Origin: an uncultured cyanobacterium
GTDB taxonomy: Bacteria; Cyanobacteriota; Vampirovibrionia; Gastranaerophilales; Gastranaerophilaceae
Direction: 5' to 3'
Assembly (NCBI GenBank): GCA_902495705.1
Contig: CABUXT010000005.1
Coordinates: forward strand, 35,937 to 99,936
DNA: 64,000 nt
The notes under the pieces were generated by a model, which was not told the DNA's origin, searched no databases, and saw nothing but the letters and a program-made list of their open reading frames with translations. Within the stretch, counting starts at the first letter, position 1. Each line of letters opens with the position of its first letter. Below are positions 8,926-18,237 of this stretch, piece after piece. A program made the position numbers and the translations under genes.

Positions 8926-9303
8926 TTATATTTGCGATTTCAAACTGTTTAGTTCAACCCTCAAATCATAGATTTGTGAATTGTAATAATCAAGCCATGT
9001 TTGGTTTGTTTTTTCATCTTTAATTTCGTCTTCACAAACCGCTCGAATACGTTTTAAATCAAGTTCATTTAACTCTTGCTCAATTTCGTTTGCTCTTTGT
9101 TTTATGGCTAAATTTTGCCTTTCGGTGTCGTATTGCGGATTTTTGATTATTTTTCCATCTTCAAAAATGTATAACAAATTATCTTGAATAAATTCATTAT
9201 AAATATTTTCCTCAACTTCAATGTTTTGAATATCTTCGCCGATTTGTTCGGCGCCTCCTGCACCTGTGATTTTGTTATCTTCTACATAAATTATATACTT
9301 CAT
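8926..9303 (-). CDS. Small phage-tail-like accessory protein
   Basis: The protein has 125 residues. An N-terminal beta-rich part (MKYIIYVEDNKITGAGGAEQ) is followed by a coiled-coil stretch (RQNLAIKQRANEIEQELNELDLKRIR) and a short tail. This layout is common in small genes just downstream of tail-fibre genes (tail-fibre assembly or DUF4376-like proteins), but I see no diagnostic motif. It begins 16 bases after the tail-fibre-like gene on the same strand, with its own GGGAGGA ribosome site. No other phage genes flank the pair, so it could be a prophage remnant or a domesticated gene. Confidence 0.5.
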   Translation of the reverse strand: MKYIIYVEDNKITGAGGAEQIGEDIQNIEVEENIYNEFIQDNLLYIFEDGKIIKNPQYDTERQNLAIKQRANEIEQELNELDLKRIRAVCEDEIKDEKTNQTWLDYYNSQIYDLRVELNSLKSQI

Positions 9304-9319
9304 TATCTGTCCTCCCTTG

Positions 9320-9934
9320 TTATCTTACTTTTCTGTATGCTTTTGCATATAGTTCAAATGTCGCGTTTCCTGATTGTGATGAGTTACTGAAAATCGAAAC
9401 GGTTCTGTTTGTTCCGATTGGTAATGTCACGGATGATGCGGCATACATTCCTGCTGAATCTGCTCGGCACATCGCAGCATTTGATACATAAGAAGAACTC
9501 AAAAAGATGTAGGCGTAATTGCCTGCTACATTTAAAGTAGTTGAAAATAGGACTTCGTAAACGTTATTATCGCTTGGCAGGTATGATGATAGGGAAAAGT
9601 TTTTGGTCTGACCTGCTGAAATTGAGGTTGATTGAGCGATTGTGAGGGATTTTTTGACCCATTTGCCATCAATGTCAGATGCGTTTGCTTTTGCGCTGAA
9701 CATTGCTTTTGCATCTGTTCCAAGGTTTGAAAAATTCAAATCGGCTTTCTTTTCTATTTCTGTTGTTAATTCTTCTTTTGCGTCTTTTAAATCTTGGTCT
9801 GATTTTGTGTTTGTCTCATCAATTCTTGAATTTGTGTCTTCAAGTTTATTTAAAATATCGATAAAGTTTGCATTAACTTCATCGGCTTTAGCTTTTGTCC
9901 CCGGGACAAAAGAATATGGAACTCCGTATGTCAT
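9320..9934 (-). CDS. Phage tail-fibre-like protein
   Basis: The protein has 204 residues. Its N-terminus (MTYGVPYSFVPGTKAKADEVNANF) matches the opening of many phage tail or base-plate fibres. A coiled coil follows (residues about 28-65, LEDTNSRIDETNTKSDQDLK and on). The rest, a Ser/Thr/Ala-rich all-beta region, could be a receptor-binding or trimerising tip (for example SLSSYLPSDNNVYEVLFSTT). An AAAGGAT ribosome site precedes the ATG. Together with the next small gene it forms an isolated two-gene cassette between tyrS and a lineage-type gene, with no capsid, terminase or lysis gene nearby. Confidence 0.6.
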   Translation of the reverse strand: MTYGVPYSFVPGTKAKADEVNANFIDILNKLEDTNSRIDETNTKSDQDLKDAKEELTTEIEKKADLNFSNLGTDAKAMFSAKANASDIDGKWVKKSLTIAQSTSISAGQTKNFSLSSYLPSDNNVYEVLFSTTLNVAGNYAYIFLSSSYVSNAAMCRADSAGMYAASSVTLPIGTNRTVSIFSNSSQSGNATFELYAKAYRKVR

Positions 9935-10039
9935 AATATCCTTTCTGACATATCAGATGACCTGTTAGGTGGGGTAAAACTCAAATCAACTCTTGTATTA
10001 TACCATATTGAGTAAATTTTCGTCAAGCAAATAAAAAAG

Positions 10040-10079
10040 CAAAAAGCGAACCACTCCACAAAGAGTAATCCGCTTTTTG
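10040..10079 (-). terminator. Rho-independent terminator after 10114-10515 gene
   Basis: CAAAAAGCG (10040-10048) pairs with CGCTTTTTG (10071-10079), a 9-bp stem. Read on the minus strand it is followed by GCTTTTTTAT, a good U-tract. It lies about 35 bases beyond the stop of the minus-strand gene. Confidence 0.8.
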
Positions 10080-10113
10080 GTTATTTGTTAATAGGTTTTC
10101 TCTCAAGTTATAA

Positions 10114-10515
10114 TTAAGCTGCCGGTTTTTTAGACCATAGTTTTGCAACTTGGTCATAAGTGTATTTGCTGATAAATTCACCGGCTGTTGCCAAGTAGTG
10201 ACCGATTTTCTTAGGACTATAGAATTTAGCTTCTTTAAGCGCATCTTCTCCTAATTTTGTTAGTACACCACCTTTTGTCAAGCCAACTAAAGCTGCAGCT
10301 GCTACAACTACACCGATAACTGTGTTACGGATAGCATGACCGCCTTTTTTCTTTTCAGCTTTGTCAGTTGTTGATAAATCTACTTTGTCGCCTTCAGGTT
10401 GTTTAGCAAATGCTCCCGGACGTTCTAAAACATTATTTGTATTTGCTGCTTTTGTTTCTTGAGCCGGTGCAGCTTCACCGCAAAAACGTACACTTGAAAT
10501 TGGACTCAATGCCAT
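10114..10515 (-). CDS. Hypothetical protein with FxG motif and one membrane segment
   Basis: The protein has 133 residues and no known family. The N-terminus (MALSPISSVRFCGEAAPAQ) carries the short hydrophobic F-x-G motif seen in other proteins of this window. A low-complexity linker follows, then a single hydrophobic segment (NTVIGVVVAAAALVGLTKGG, residues about 71-90) and a soluble tail. A textbook AAGGAGG ribosome site lies 7 bases before the ATG and a terminator follows, so it is a single-gene unit and probably well expressed. I infer a lineage-specific membrane-associated protein; its function is unknown. Confidence 0.7.
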   Translation of the reverse strand: MALSPISSVRFCGEAAPAQETKAANTNNVLERPGAFAKQPEGDKVDLSTTDKAEKKKGGHAIRNTVIGVVVAAAALVGLTKGGVLTKLGEDALKEAKFYSPKKIGHYLATAGEFISKYTYDQVAKLWSKKPAA

Positions 10516-10689
10516 GAGAAAACCTCCTTGTAAAACTTTTCTACTACACTATAAATAAAACTCCTAATACAATAATTTTGACTCAATCTTGTATATTTGG
10601 AAAAATTTGTTACAAAAATTTACAATAATTTTGGAATATTTTAAATTCTCGTGTCATCTATAGTTTTGTAGAGGGAGGAATAATTAAAA

Positions 10690-13600
10690 ATGGCATCAAA
10701 ACAAGAAACATTAATTTATATCGAAAAAGAAAATACAACTGAGGCAGAATTTATGTCCAGAAGTTTTGTGAATAAAGAAGTTAAAAATAGAGCATATATC
10801 AATGCTTTAGGGGCAGAACTTCTTACAAAATATTTAGCATCGGAAGGGGTTAATGTTTCTGATTTGCATAACCTTCATTCAATTTCAAAAATTTTGGAAA
10901 AGAATGACATCGCTGATATCTTGTTGCCGAATATTCATATTGATGTTCGTGTGATATTTGACGATAATCAAATTTTTATTCCAAAAAGCCACTTTGAACT
11001 TGGCTTAACTCCTGATATTTATGCAGTTTTAAAAATTGATGCCGATTTTAAATATGTAGAATTTTTAGGATATTTTAAACCTTCTCAAATAAATAAAGAT
11101 AACCAAAATGATGAATATTATTTCTTTAGCAAAAATAAATTATCTTCCCCTGAATCTTTGACAAAATTTATTCAAAATTTCCCGGGGAAAAATCCGAGAA
11201 AACTTACGGAAGAAGAATTTTTCCATGGCAGAGAACTTTCAATTTCTTTGGCAGACCACAATATTACGTTGGATGAAGAAATTGAATTATATGAGTTGTT
11301 ATTGTCTAGTGCGCAATTAAGAGACAGTGTTTTAGAATTTGATAATTTTGAAACTTTAGCTTATAGCGTAGCGCCTGAACTTGCAAAATCATCTAAAGCA
11401 GAAGAGGCTGCATTTACACTATTGCAGGCAGAAGACGAGGATGAGGCGCCAACAGAAGAAGTAAATGAAGAAATTTCATTAGAAAACACTGATGAAGATG
11501 AAATGATGTTGGATGAATCTTTCTTTGACGATGAAGAATCAGAAGAAGAGCCTCAAAATGAGGAACAAGAGCCAGAACAAGAAGAGGATAATTCTGAACC
11601 TGAAACTGAACCTGAAACAGATGTTGAATCTGAATTAGAACCACTAGAAGAAGATGAACCTCAATCTTTTGATATCGGCGAAAATCTTGAAGATTTAACA
11701 ATTGAACCTTTGGCAGAAGAAGTGGAAACCGAAGAAGTTCAATCTGTTGAAAATTCAGTTGCAGAACCTGTAATTGAACATGAAGAGATTGCTCAATCTG
11801 AACATATTGATAATATTGAAGTGGAAAATATTGAACCGCTTGAAGAACCTGCATTAGATTTTGGTAATGCAGATTTAGGTGACGATTTGTTAGACGATGG
11901 TTTTGGCGAAGAAGAACAAAAACCTGAACCTGAACACCATGAGCCTGCTCCTATTGTTGAAGATGTTAAGGAAGAGCAAAAAACTGAGGTTGAAGAAGTT
12001 CATGAAATTGAAACTCCAAAAGCAGTTGAAGAACCAAGTTTTGTTGTTGAGCCTCCAAAACCTGTAGCTAATATGGAAAATCTTTCTGTTGATGCATTGT
12101 TAGATGAAACCATTGCTGCAATAGATAAAAAGCCTGAAGAAGATAAAAAAGAAGAACCTAAAAAAGATATAGCAAAAGATTTGGCACAAGTTGTCAGTGA
12201 TGCTGTTCAAAGTGGAATAGAAAAAACTGTAGCAGGCGCTGCCGCTGCAGGCGCTATTGCCGCAGGAGCCACAGCGGCTGCCGGTGCTGCAACAACAGCC
12301 GCAAGTGCTGTAGCATCAACTGAGGCAATAAAACTTGCCTCTGTTGCAGGCGAAATGGTTGACAATGTTGTTGGTAAAAACTTAGAAAAACAGCAAAAGA
12401 ATTTAGATAGAATTGATTACGCAAAAACTGATATCGCACCTGACACAACAGAAATTCCTGAACATATTGCTGCTATGGGTGATTTGTCTACTGCAAAAAT
12501 TGAGGCTAATATGGAGGCAGAGGCATCAGGACAATTTGAAACTCCGACAGACCTTTCTAATTTGCATACAGTAGAACAAAAAGCAGAAGAAAAATTTGAA
12601 CAAGAAACTGTTGATATTTCAAAAATGGAATCAGTTCAAACAGAAGAATTTCACGAAAATACGGATGAAATTGTTGAGTTATCAAACTTGCAAAATATTG
12701 ATTCTCCTACAAAACCTGTTGAAAATCTTCCTGAAATTTCTCATGAAGATGAATTTAAAGGAATGGATTTGCCAAACTTGTCTTCATTTACAATCAATGA
12801 AGACGGTACATCTTCAATTGATGGATTTGCGCAAGATTTGAGCCTTGGGGAAGATGTTAATAAAGGTGATGAACATCTTGTCGATATGGGCATGAAGATG
12901 AATTTGAACGAAATTTCATTAGATGATAATGATTCGTTAGATTTAGGCATGGATATGGATTTGCCTCAAGAAGATTTGTCTAATTTGAATGACGATATCT
13001 TTAATAGTGAAGATAAAGTTACAATTGAAGATTCTAAACCTGAAGAACTTCCGCAAGAAAACACTTTGAATTTGGATGACTCTCTAGGGTTAGATGATGA
13101 TATTACTTTGGATGAAGATATTTCTGAATTAACGGAATCTCCTGTTGAAGAATCTAATGATGTTCAAGAGTCTGCTCCTGCAGAAGATACACCTATTGAA
13201 AATATTGATGTTGAAACTCCTCAAGTTGAAGAGCAAAAAGAAGAAAATGCTGTAGTTGCTGATTTAGCCCCTCAACAAGAAGAAAATGACACAGAAGAAT
13301 TGACATTAGAAGATTTGGAACTTTTGACAGATGATGAAACAGAATCTGAACAAAATGATGAAGGTTCAACAAATGGTGAAAAATTAAACCTTGATGATGT
13401 TGACTTTATGTCAGAAGAAATGACAGAAAATCAAGAAGAACAACAAGCCGTATCAGATGAGGAACTTAATTTTGACGATTTAGAGGAACCTCAAGAGGTC
13501 GCAGACGAAACTCCTCAAGAAGTTGCAGATGATTCTCAAGACTGGATGGAAGATACAAATTATGATAATTTGGAAGTTACACCACTTGAGGAACAACCTC

Positions 13601-14559
13601 AAGCAAATGATGTTGAATTGAGTGAAGAAGATATGAATATGATTACCGAACCGCCTGTAGAAGAGCACAAACCTTTAGCCGTTATGGAAAACTCTATGGT
13701 AATCAGTGATAAATCATTCAGAGTCGGCGAAATTCCTATTGATATCAATAATCCTGAAATGCCTGTGATGGAAGGCCCTGAGTCTTTGGGTGAATTATAT
13801 AATGAAGATTCAAAAGTCCCTGGGGGTGCGTTATTGCAAAACCCTGGCAGATTAGGTTCGGCTGCAAATGCTAAAGGTAAAGCTGGTCTTGGCTTAGGTT
13901 TGGGTATCGTTGGTACATTGATTGCCTTTGCTTTGATTGGTGCAATCGGTTTTGGGGTAGCTAAGATGTTCAAAACTCCAACCGAAGAGACTCCACAACC
14001 TATCACAGATGATAATGCTCCGACTAGTCCTGATAATGGCGTTGCTGATAGCAATACATTGAATGTAAATCCTGATAATGTTGTTAATATGGATAATAAT
14101 ACCGATGCGTTAGCATCAACGGCGAAAGCTCCTGTTGCAGCAAAAACAACAACACCTGCAAAAGTTGCAGCTCAACCTGCATCATCAGCTAAGCCAAAAC
14201 AAATGCCTGTTAATACATTTATTGATGTAAGAAAATTGACATGGGAAGTTCCTGATTATATTTCTTATAATGCAGCGTTTAAGCAATACTTCCAAGCTGT
14301 TGGTAAAAGTTTGAAATTGTCATTATCAAGTGATTTGTTGCTAGCAACAGATTATGCATATTCAAATGAGGTTAGAGTTAGCGTAACGTTTGATAAAGAC
14401 GGTAATTATAAAAATTCTCAAATCATTATATCAAGTGGTTCTCCACAAATTGATAAAATTGTGTTACAAACTGTAAACCAAACTTTGAAAGCCCTCAAAG
14501 CTCCTCATAGCTTGAATAATGACGAAAGTACAACCGCGATACTTAAAATTTATTTCTAA
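10690..14559 (+). CDS. Giant acidic membrane protein with TonB-like C-terminal domain
   Basis: The protein has 1289 residues. Residues 1-235 look globular. Residues about 240-1060 are very acidic and disordered (Glu/Asp/Pro/Gln-rich) with an Ala/Gly-rich patch near 515-545. A short motif (D/E)L(S/P)NL recurs near residues 620, 663, 693 and 763. One membrane helix (about 1063-1093, GLGLGIVGTLIAFALIGAIG) is followed by a Pro/Ala linker and a C-terminal domain (1170-1289) with the beta-alpha-beta-beta pattern of TonB C-domains (VRVSVTFDKDGNYKNSQI, then QTLKALKAP). The topology would put the huge acidic part in the cytoplasm and the TonB-like domain in the periplasm. A GGGAGGA ribosome site precedes the ATG. 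The gene heads an operon with a sigma factor and an ATPase. Its function is unknown. Confidence 0.85.
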   Translation: MASKQETLIYIEKENTTEAEFMSRSFVNKEVKNRAYINALGAELLTKYLASEGVNVSDLHNLHSISKILEKNDIADILLPNIHIDVRVIFDDNQIFIPKSHFELGLTPDIYAVLKIDADFKYVEFLGYFKPSQINKDNQNDEYYFFSKNKLSSPESLTKFIQNFPGKNPRKLTEEEFFHGRELSISLADHNITLDEEIELYELLLSSAQLRDSVLEFDNFETLAYSVAPELAKSSKAEEAAFTLLQAEDEDEAPTEEVNEEISLENTDEDEMMLDESFFDDEESEEEPQNEEQEPEQEEDNSEPETEPETDVESELEPLEEDEPQSFDIGENLEDLTIEPLAEEVETEEVQSVENSVAEPVIEHEEIAQSEHIDNIEVENIEPLEEPALDFGNADLGDDLLDDGFGEEEQKPEPEHHEPAPIVEDVKEEQKTEVEEVHEIETPKAVEEPSFVVEPPKPVANMENLSVDALLDETIAAIDKKPEEDKKEEPKKDIAKDLAQVVSDAVQSGIEKTVAGAAAAGAIAAGATAAAGAATTAASAVASTEAIKLASVAGEMVDNVVGKNLEKQQKNLDRIDYAKTDIAPDTTEIPEHIAAMGDLSTAKIEANMEAEASGQFETPTDLSNLHTVEQKAEEKFEQETVDISKMESVQTEEFHENTDEIVELSNLQNIDSPTKPVENLPEISHEDEFKGMDLPNLSSFTINEDGTSSIDGFAQDLSLGEDVNKGDEHLVDMGMKMNLNEISLDDNDSLDLGMDMDLPQEDLSNLNDDIFNSEDKVTIEDSKPEELPQENTLNLDDSLGLDDDITLDEDISELTESPVEESNDVQESAPAEDTPIENIDVETPQVEEQKEENAVVADLAPQQEENDTEELTLEDLELLTDDETESEQNDEGSTNGEKLNLDDVDFMSEEMTENQEEQQAVSDEELNFDDLEEPQEVADETPQEVADDSQDWMEDTNYDNLEVTPLEEQPQANDVELSEEDMNMITEPPVEEHKPLAVMENSMVISDKSFRVGEIPIDINNPEMPVMEGPESLGELYNEDSKVPGGALLQNPGRLGSAANAKGKAGLGLGLGIVGTLIAFALIGAIGFGVAKMFKTPTEETPQPITDDNAPTSPDNGVADSNTLNVNPDNVVNMDNNTDALASTAKAPVAAKTTTPAKVAAQPASSAKPKQMPVNTFIDVRKLTWEVPDYISYNAAFKQYFQAVGKSLKLSLSSDLLLATDYAYSNEVRVSVTFDKDGNYKNSQIIISSGSPQIDKIVLQTVNQTLKALKAPHSLNNDESTTAILKIYF

Positions 14560-14598
14560 ATATGATATACTGAAAAAAGAAGTAGAGGAAGTTAAATT

Positions 14599-15156
14599 GT
14601 GGAATTAACACAAGACAAAATAGATTTAATTAACAGAATAATAAAAAATGACCGCAAATACCCAAATAATGAGGATTTGTATGATGATTTCTTTAATGAA
14701 ACATGCAAACGCTCAGTTGCGATTCTTAATGCTATTGATACCGAATCTACTTTGGAAGCATATTTAAAACGCATTGTTACTACTTCTATTATCAATGTTT
14801 TAAAAGATTCAGGACGTTTGAGGAGAACTCGTTCAGGTTACATGTCGACAAGAGAAGTTGCTATCGACGAAACTCCTGTAGATTATTCAAATGTTGTTAT
14901 CAACTATTCAAATGTAAAAGTTCCTGAAAATCCTGAAGAAATTGTTATTCAAAAAGAAATTTTGCAATTTGTTGCTAATACTATTAAAAATATTGATAAT
15001 GAAGAGCCTGACAAAAACTATTTACATATTTATACATTGCGCTATGATAAAGGCATGACTCAGAAAGAAATTTCTGAAGAACTCGGCTTATCTCAATCTG
15101 AAATTTCAAAAAGATTATACAAATTGATGGATAAAGTCAGAGATATTATTGAGTAG
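14599..15156 (+). CDS. Sigma-70-like factor (small, region 4 clear)
   Basis: The protein has 185 residues and starts with GTG, supported by an AGAGGAAG ribosome site 7 bases upstream. The C-terminal part (about 130-185) is a clear sigma region 4 helix-turn-helix: LRYDKGMTQKEISEELGLSQSEISKRLYKLMDKV. The N-terminal part (residues about 10-75) is compatible with a divergent region 2 (EAYLKRIVTTSIINVLKDSGRLRR). It lies 39 bases after the giant acidic protein gene and 2 bases before the zinc-ribbon ATPase gene, so all three should be translated from one mRNA. The role could be transcription of a dedicated regulon; the target promoters are unknown. Confidence 0.75.
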   Translation: MELTQDKIDLINRIIKNDRKYPNNEDLYDDFFNETCKRSVAILNAIDTESTLEAYLKRIVTTSIINVLKDSGRLRRTRSGYMSTREVAIDETPVDYSNVVINYSNVKVPENPEEIVIQKEILQFVANTIKNIDNEEPDKNYLHIYTLRYDKGMTQKEISEELGLSQSEISKRLYKLMDKVRDIIE

Positions 15157-15158
15157 AT

Positions 15159-18152
15159 ATGAAATGTCCTGTTTGTAAAAAAAATATTTCTGATAATTCT
15201 TTAAGATGCCCATATTGCAAAACTCGCACAGGTTTAATCTGTTCTCATTGCAATACGGTTAATTCTATGGGTACTTTGTTGTGTGAAAATTGCGGACAGG
15301 AGTTGTTAAAGGTTTGCAGCCATTGTCATAGTGTGAATTTTCCTATGGCGACAAAATGCCGAAAATGCGGTTCTCCTTTTGGAGCAAATCCTGAAACTAA
15401 AATTGTTGAAGAATCAAAAAAAGTTTCTTCAAAACTTGAATTTTCACCGAACTTGACCACACAAGAGCAAGCCTTGGAATTGCTATCAGAAGGTTTACTT
15501 TCAAAAGAGGAAAAAGTTTTTTCTATAACAGGTGAAAAAGGTATTGGCAAAACTTCTTTATTAAAATCTGTTATAAAAAAACTTGAAGACCAAAAGTTTG
15601 AATGGTGTATCGGCAAATGCACTCAACTTACACAATTGACTCCGGGGGGAGTTATTCAGGATATGTTGTTGAACCTTTTCAAACTTCCGAATTATTATCT
15701 GAATAGTGATGATTTGAGAAAAGACGGTGTTCAGTTTTTTAGCAACGAATTTCGATTTTTGACCAATTCGGAAGTTTCTGACTTTTTGAACTTTTTGTAT
15801 AATTCAATTGACGGTAATTATGAAGATATAATTATCAACAAAAAGCGAACGACGGAAATTTTGAATAAGATTTTTGATGCTTTTTGTAAAACCGGCAGAT
15901 TTATTTTTGTTGTTGATAATTTTGATTTTATCGACGGATTTTCGATTGAATTTTTGACTAATTTTATCAGGCGCGATTACAACTGGAAAAATTTAAAATT
16001 CGTTGCGATTTATAATGAACATAAGCCTGTGAGCAGTTTTTTCGGAATTGAAAATAAATCACTAAAAGCTTATAAAGATATTCATTTGGCACCTGTTGAG
16101 ACTGAAAAAATGGAACATAATATGCGCTTGACAGGTGAATCAGGAACTTATGTTTCACAACGCGAAAAAGAAGTTATTTTTGAAAAATGCAAAGGCAATC
16201 CGGCATTTGTTGAGCAAGCCATAAGTTATTGTTTTGATTGTCAGATTGCAGATAAGGCGTTTTTGATGCCAAATTCGTTTTCTGAACTAATTAAAGAGCG
16301 TTTAGTAACTTTGAAAAAATCCAACCCTGAGGCTCACAAAATGCTATGCGGTGCTGCAATTTTAGGCGATAAATTGAATTTGGCATTGTTAAAACAGATT
16401 TTTGGATATAAAAACCAAGAATTTAACGACATTATGTCATATTTGGCAAAATCAAATTTTGTCAGACCGTATAATGAAGTTTTCTATGAATTTAACAACC
16501 TTCTTTTATGGGAAACGATTTTGAAAAACATTCAAAAGGATTCTTCGTTTGAAGACCTAAATGTCAAGGTGGGCAAGGCTATAAGTATTTTTACTCTAAA
16601 TACAAATGCGACAATGGCGATGATTGCGCATAATTTAAAAGAAAACCGCATGGCGTTTGATATTTGGACAAAGACAACTAGACTTGCTGCTTATGTTGGG
16701 GATGTAAATTTGTACGTAATTGCCCAAAAGCAATGTTTGGCACTTTTGAATGAATTTAATGAAAATGAAACCTTGAATATTCGCTACAATATCAGCGAAC
16801 GTCTTGGCAAATTGTTGGCAGAATATGACCCTGAAGAGGCTATAGAATTTTTGCCTGATGCGATTTCAAACGCTAAAGCTCAAAACGATGAGGCAAAAGA
16901 AATTGACCTTTTGGGGTATTTGGCTTTGTGTTGCAAAAAAGTCGGCAATTATTTCGGAGATGTTGAATGTGTCGATAATGTTTTGAAAAAACTTTCTCCG
17001 ACACAAGAGCTTGAATCCGCAATGATAAAGGCGTCAAAATTAACTTCTTTATTAAACATCGGAAATTGTGGTGAGGTCGTAAACCTTATTGATAATGATA
17101 TTTTGCCGATTATTAGCGCAAATCTTTCTAACAAAAGACAAAATACAACACTTCCTATGGGCTTTTTGTATGACACATGGTTAAGAGTATATCTTGCGCT
17201 TGCAACGGCTCTTGCTATGCAAGGAAATGACCGTTCGTTTGAAGTTTTGACTTTGCTTTTTGAAATTATTGATAAACACAAAATCAATGATTCTAATTTG
17301 ATGTGCAAAGCTAAATTTGTTTTGGCTTATGCAAATACGATGAAAGGAAATTTCCAAACTTCTCAGGAAATTTTATCTGATATTACCAATATGATTGGCT
17401 CAAAAGATATTGATTTCAACGACCTGACGGAAGAATCAGCCGACATATTTAATTGTTATTCTTTGATAAGTTTGATAAATAAATTTTTGCAAAAAGATTT
17501 TGACGGCTTGAAAGAAGAGTTGTTTGATGCTGCAATGATGGCAGGTGATACAGGTAATGAATTTTTGAAAAATGTATTCAAAACTCTGCTTGGAAAGTTG
17601 TTCTATGAATCAAAACAGGCAAAGCATGCGGTTGAAATTTATAATGAGCAGGTTACATATTTTGCGAATAAAAAAATGGCAATGGGAGCATTGCTGGCGT
17701 GGTATTTGATAGCAGAAGCCACAATGGTTACCGAATCAGTCAAAAACGCTATTGATATTGCAAATCAGACTCTTGAAATTGCGCAAAATCCGCGAATAAA
17801 TAATACATTTTTTATTGTAGCGTTGAAAATTTTGTTGGCAAAAGCTTATATGGAAACTTCTGATTACGAAACAGCTAAAATCTGTTTAGAATCAGGACTT
17901 GTGCTTGCTAAAAAATATAGTATGTATGATATGATGTCTCGAATTTATTTGCTTTACGGCAAATATTACAACGACATCGGAACAATTCAATCACCTAATC
18001 AAATTGAGTATTTGAAAGGTGCATCAAAAATGTATGACAAAGCCAATGAAATTGTTATAAAAACGACTCATAATACATATTTGAGAGAAAGTATCGATAA
18101 TAAAAAAAGTGCGCTATCAGATTATTGTGTGAAAAATAATTTTACTATTTAA
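15159..18152 (+). CDS. Triple zinc-ribbon, AAA/STAND-like ATPase and helical-repeat protein
   Basis: The protein has 997 residues. The N-terminus carries three zinc ribbons of identical spacing, each CxxC-x10-CxxC (Cys 3/6/17/20, 28/31/42/45, 53/56/67/70). A P-loop NTPase follows, with Walker A GEKGIGKTS (about 124-132) and a Walker B-like strand FIFVVDNFDFIDG (about 248-260), as in the ATPase part of adenylate-cyclase/STAND regulators. The remaining 600 residues are helical, with TPR-like pairs (for example KAYMETSDYETAKICLESGLVLA near the C-terminus). This build suggests a cytoplasmic signalling switch with a sensor or scaffold repeat domain. It starts 2 bases after the sigma-factor gene, so translation is probably coupled. 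I recognise no exact family. Confidence 0.8.
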   Translation: MKCPVCKKNISDNSLRCPYCKTRTGLICSHCNTVNSMGTLLCENCGQELLKVCSHCHSVNFPMATKCRKCGSPFGANPETKIVEESKKVSSKLEFSPNLTTQEQALELLSEGLLSKEEKVFSITGEKGIGKTSLLKSVIKKLEDQKFEWCIGKCTQLTQLTPGGVIQDMLLNLFKLPNYYLNSDDLRKDGVQFFSNEFRFLTNSEVSDFLNFLYNSIDGNYEDIIINKKRTTEILNKIFDAFCKTGRFIFVVDNFDFIDGFSIEFLTNFIRRDYNWKNLKFVAIYNEHKPVSSFFGIENKSLKAYKDIHLAPVETEKMEHNMRLTGESGTYVSQREKEVIFEKCKGNPAFVEQAISYCFDCQIADKAFLMPNSFSELIKERLVTLKKSNPEAHKMLCGAAILGDKLNLALLKQIFGYKNQEFNDIMSYLAKSNFVRPYNEVFYEFNNLLLWETILKNIQKDSSFEDLNVKVGKAISIFTLNTNATMAMIAHNLKENRMAFDIWTKTTRLAAYVGDVNLYVIAQKQCLALLNEFNENETLNIRYNISERLGKLLAEYDPEEAIEFLPDAISNAKAQNDEAKEIDLLGYLALCCKKVGNYFGDVECVDNVLKKLSPTQELESAMIKASKLTSLLNIGNCGEVVNLIDNDILPIISANLSNKRQNTTLPMGFLYDTWLRVYLALATALAMQGNDRSFEVLTLLFEIIDKHKINDSNLMCKAKFVLAYANTMKGNFQTSQEILSDITNMIGSKDIDFNDLTEESADIFNCYSLISLINKFLQKDFDGLKEELFDAAMMAGDTGNEFLKNVFKTLLGKLFYESKQAKHAVEIYNEQVTYFANKKMAMGALLAWYLIAEATMVTESVKNAIDIANQTLEIAQNPRINNTFFIVALKILLAKAYMETSDYETAKICLESGLVLAKKYSMYDMMSRIYLLYGKYYNDIGTIQSPNQIEYLKGASKMYDKANEIVIKTTHNTYLRESIDNKKSALSDYCVKNNFTI

Positions 18153-18237
18153 AACTTTCAAATTTCAAAACCTATTTATAGCCCAATTTAAGTATTCAGT
18201 TTTGTAACGAAAAAATATATAATCTTTACAAGAAAAC

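Noticed and set aside
11414..11854. 146-codon antisense frame within the giant acidic gene
   Set aside because: It is the mirror of Glu/Asp/Gln-rich codons and gives a Leu/Gln/His-rich low-complexity peptide; a shadow frame.
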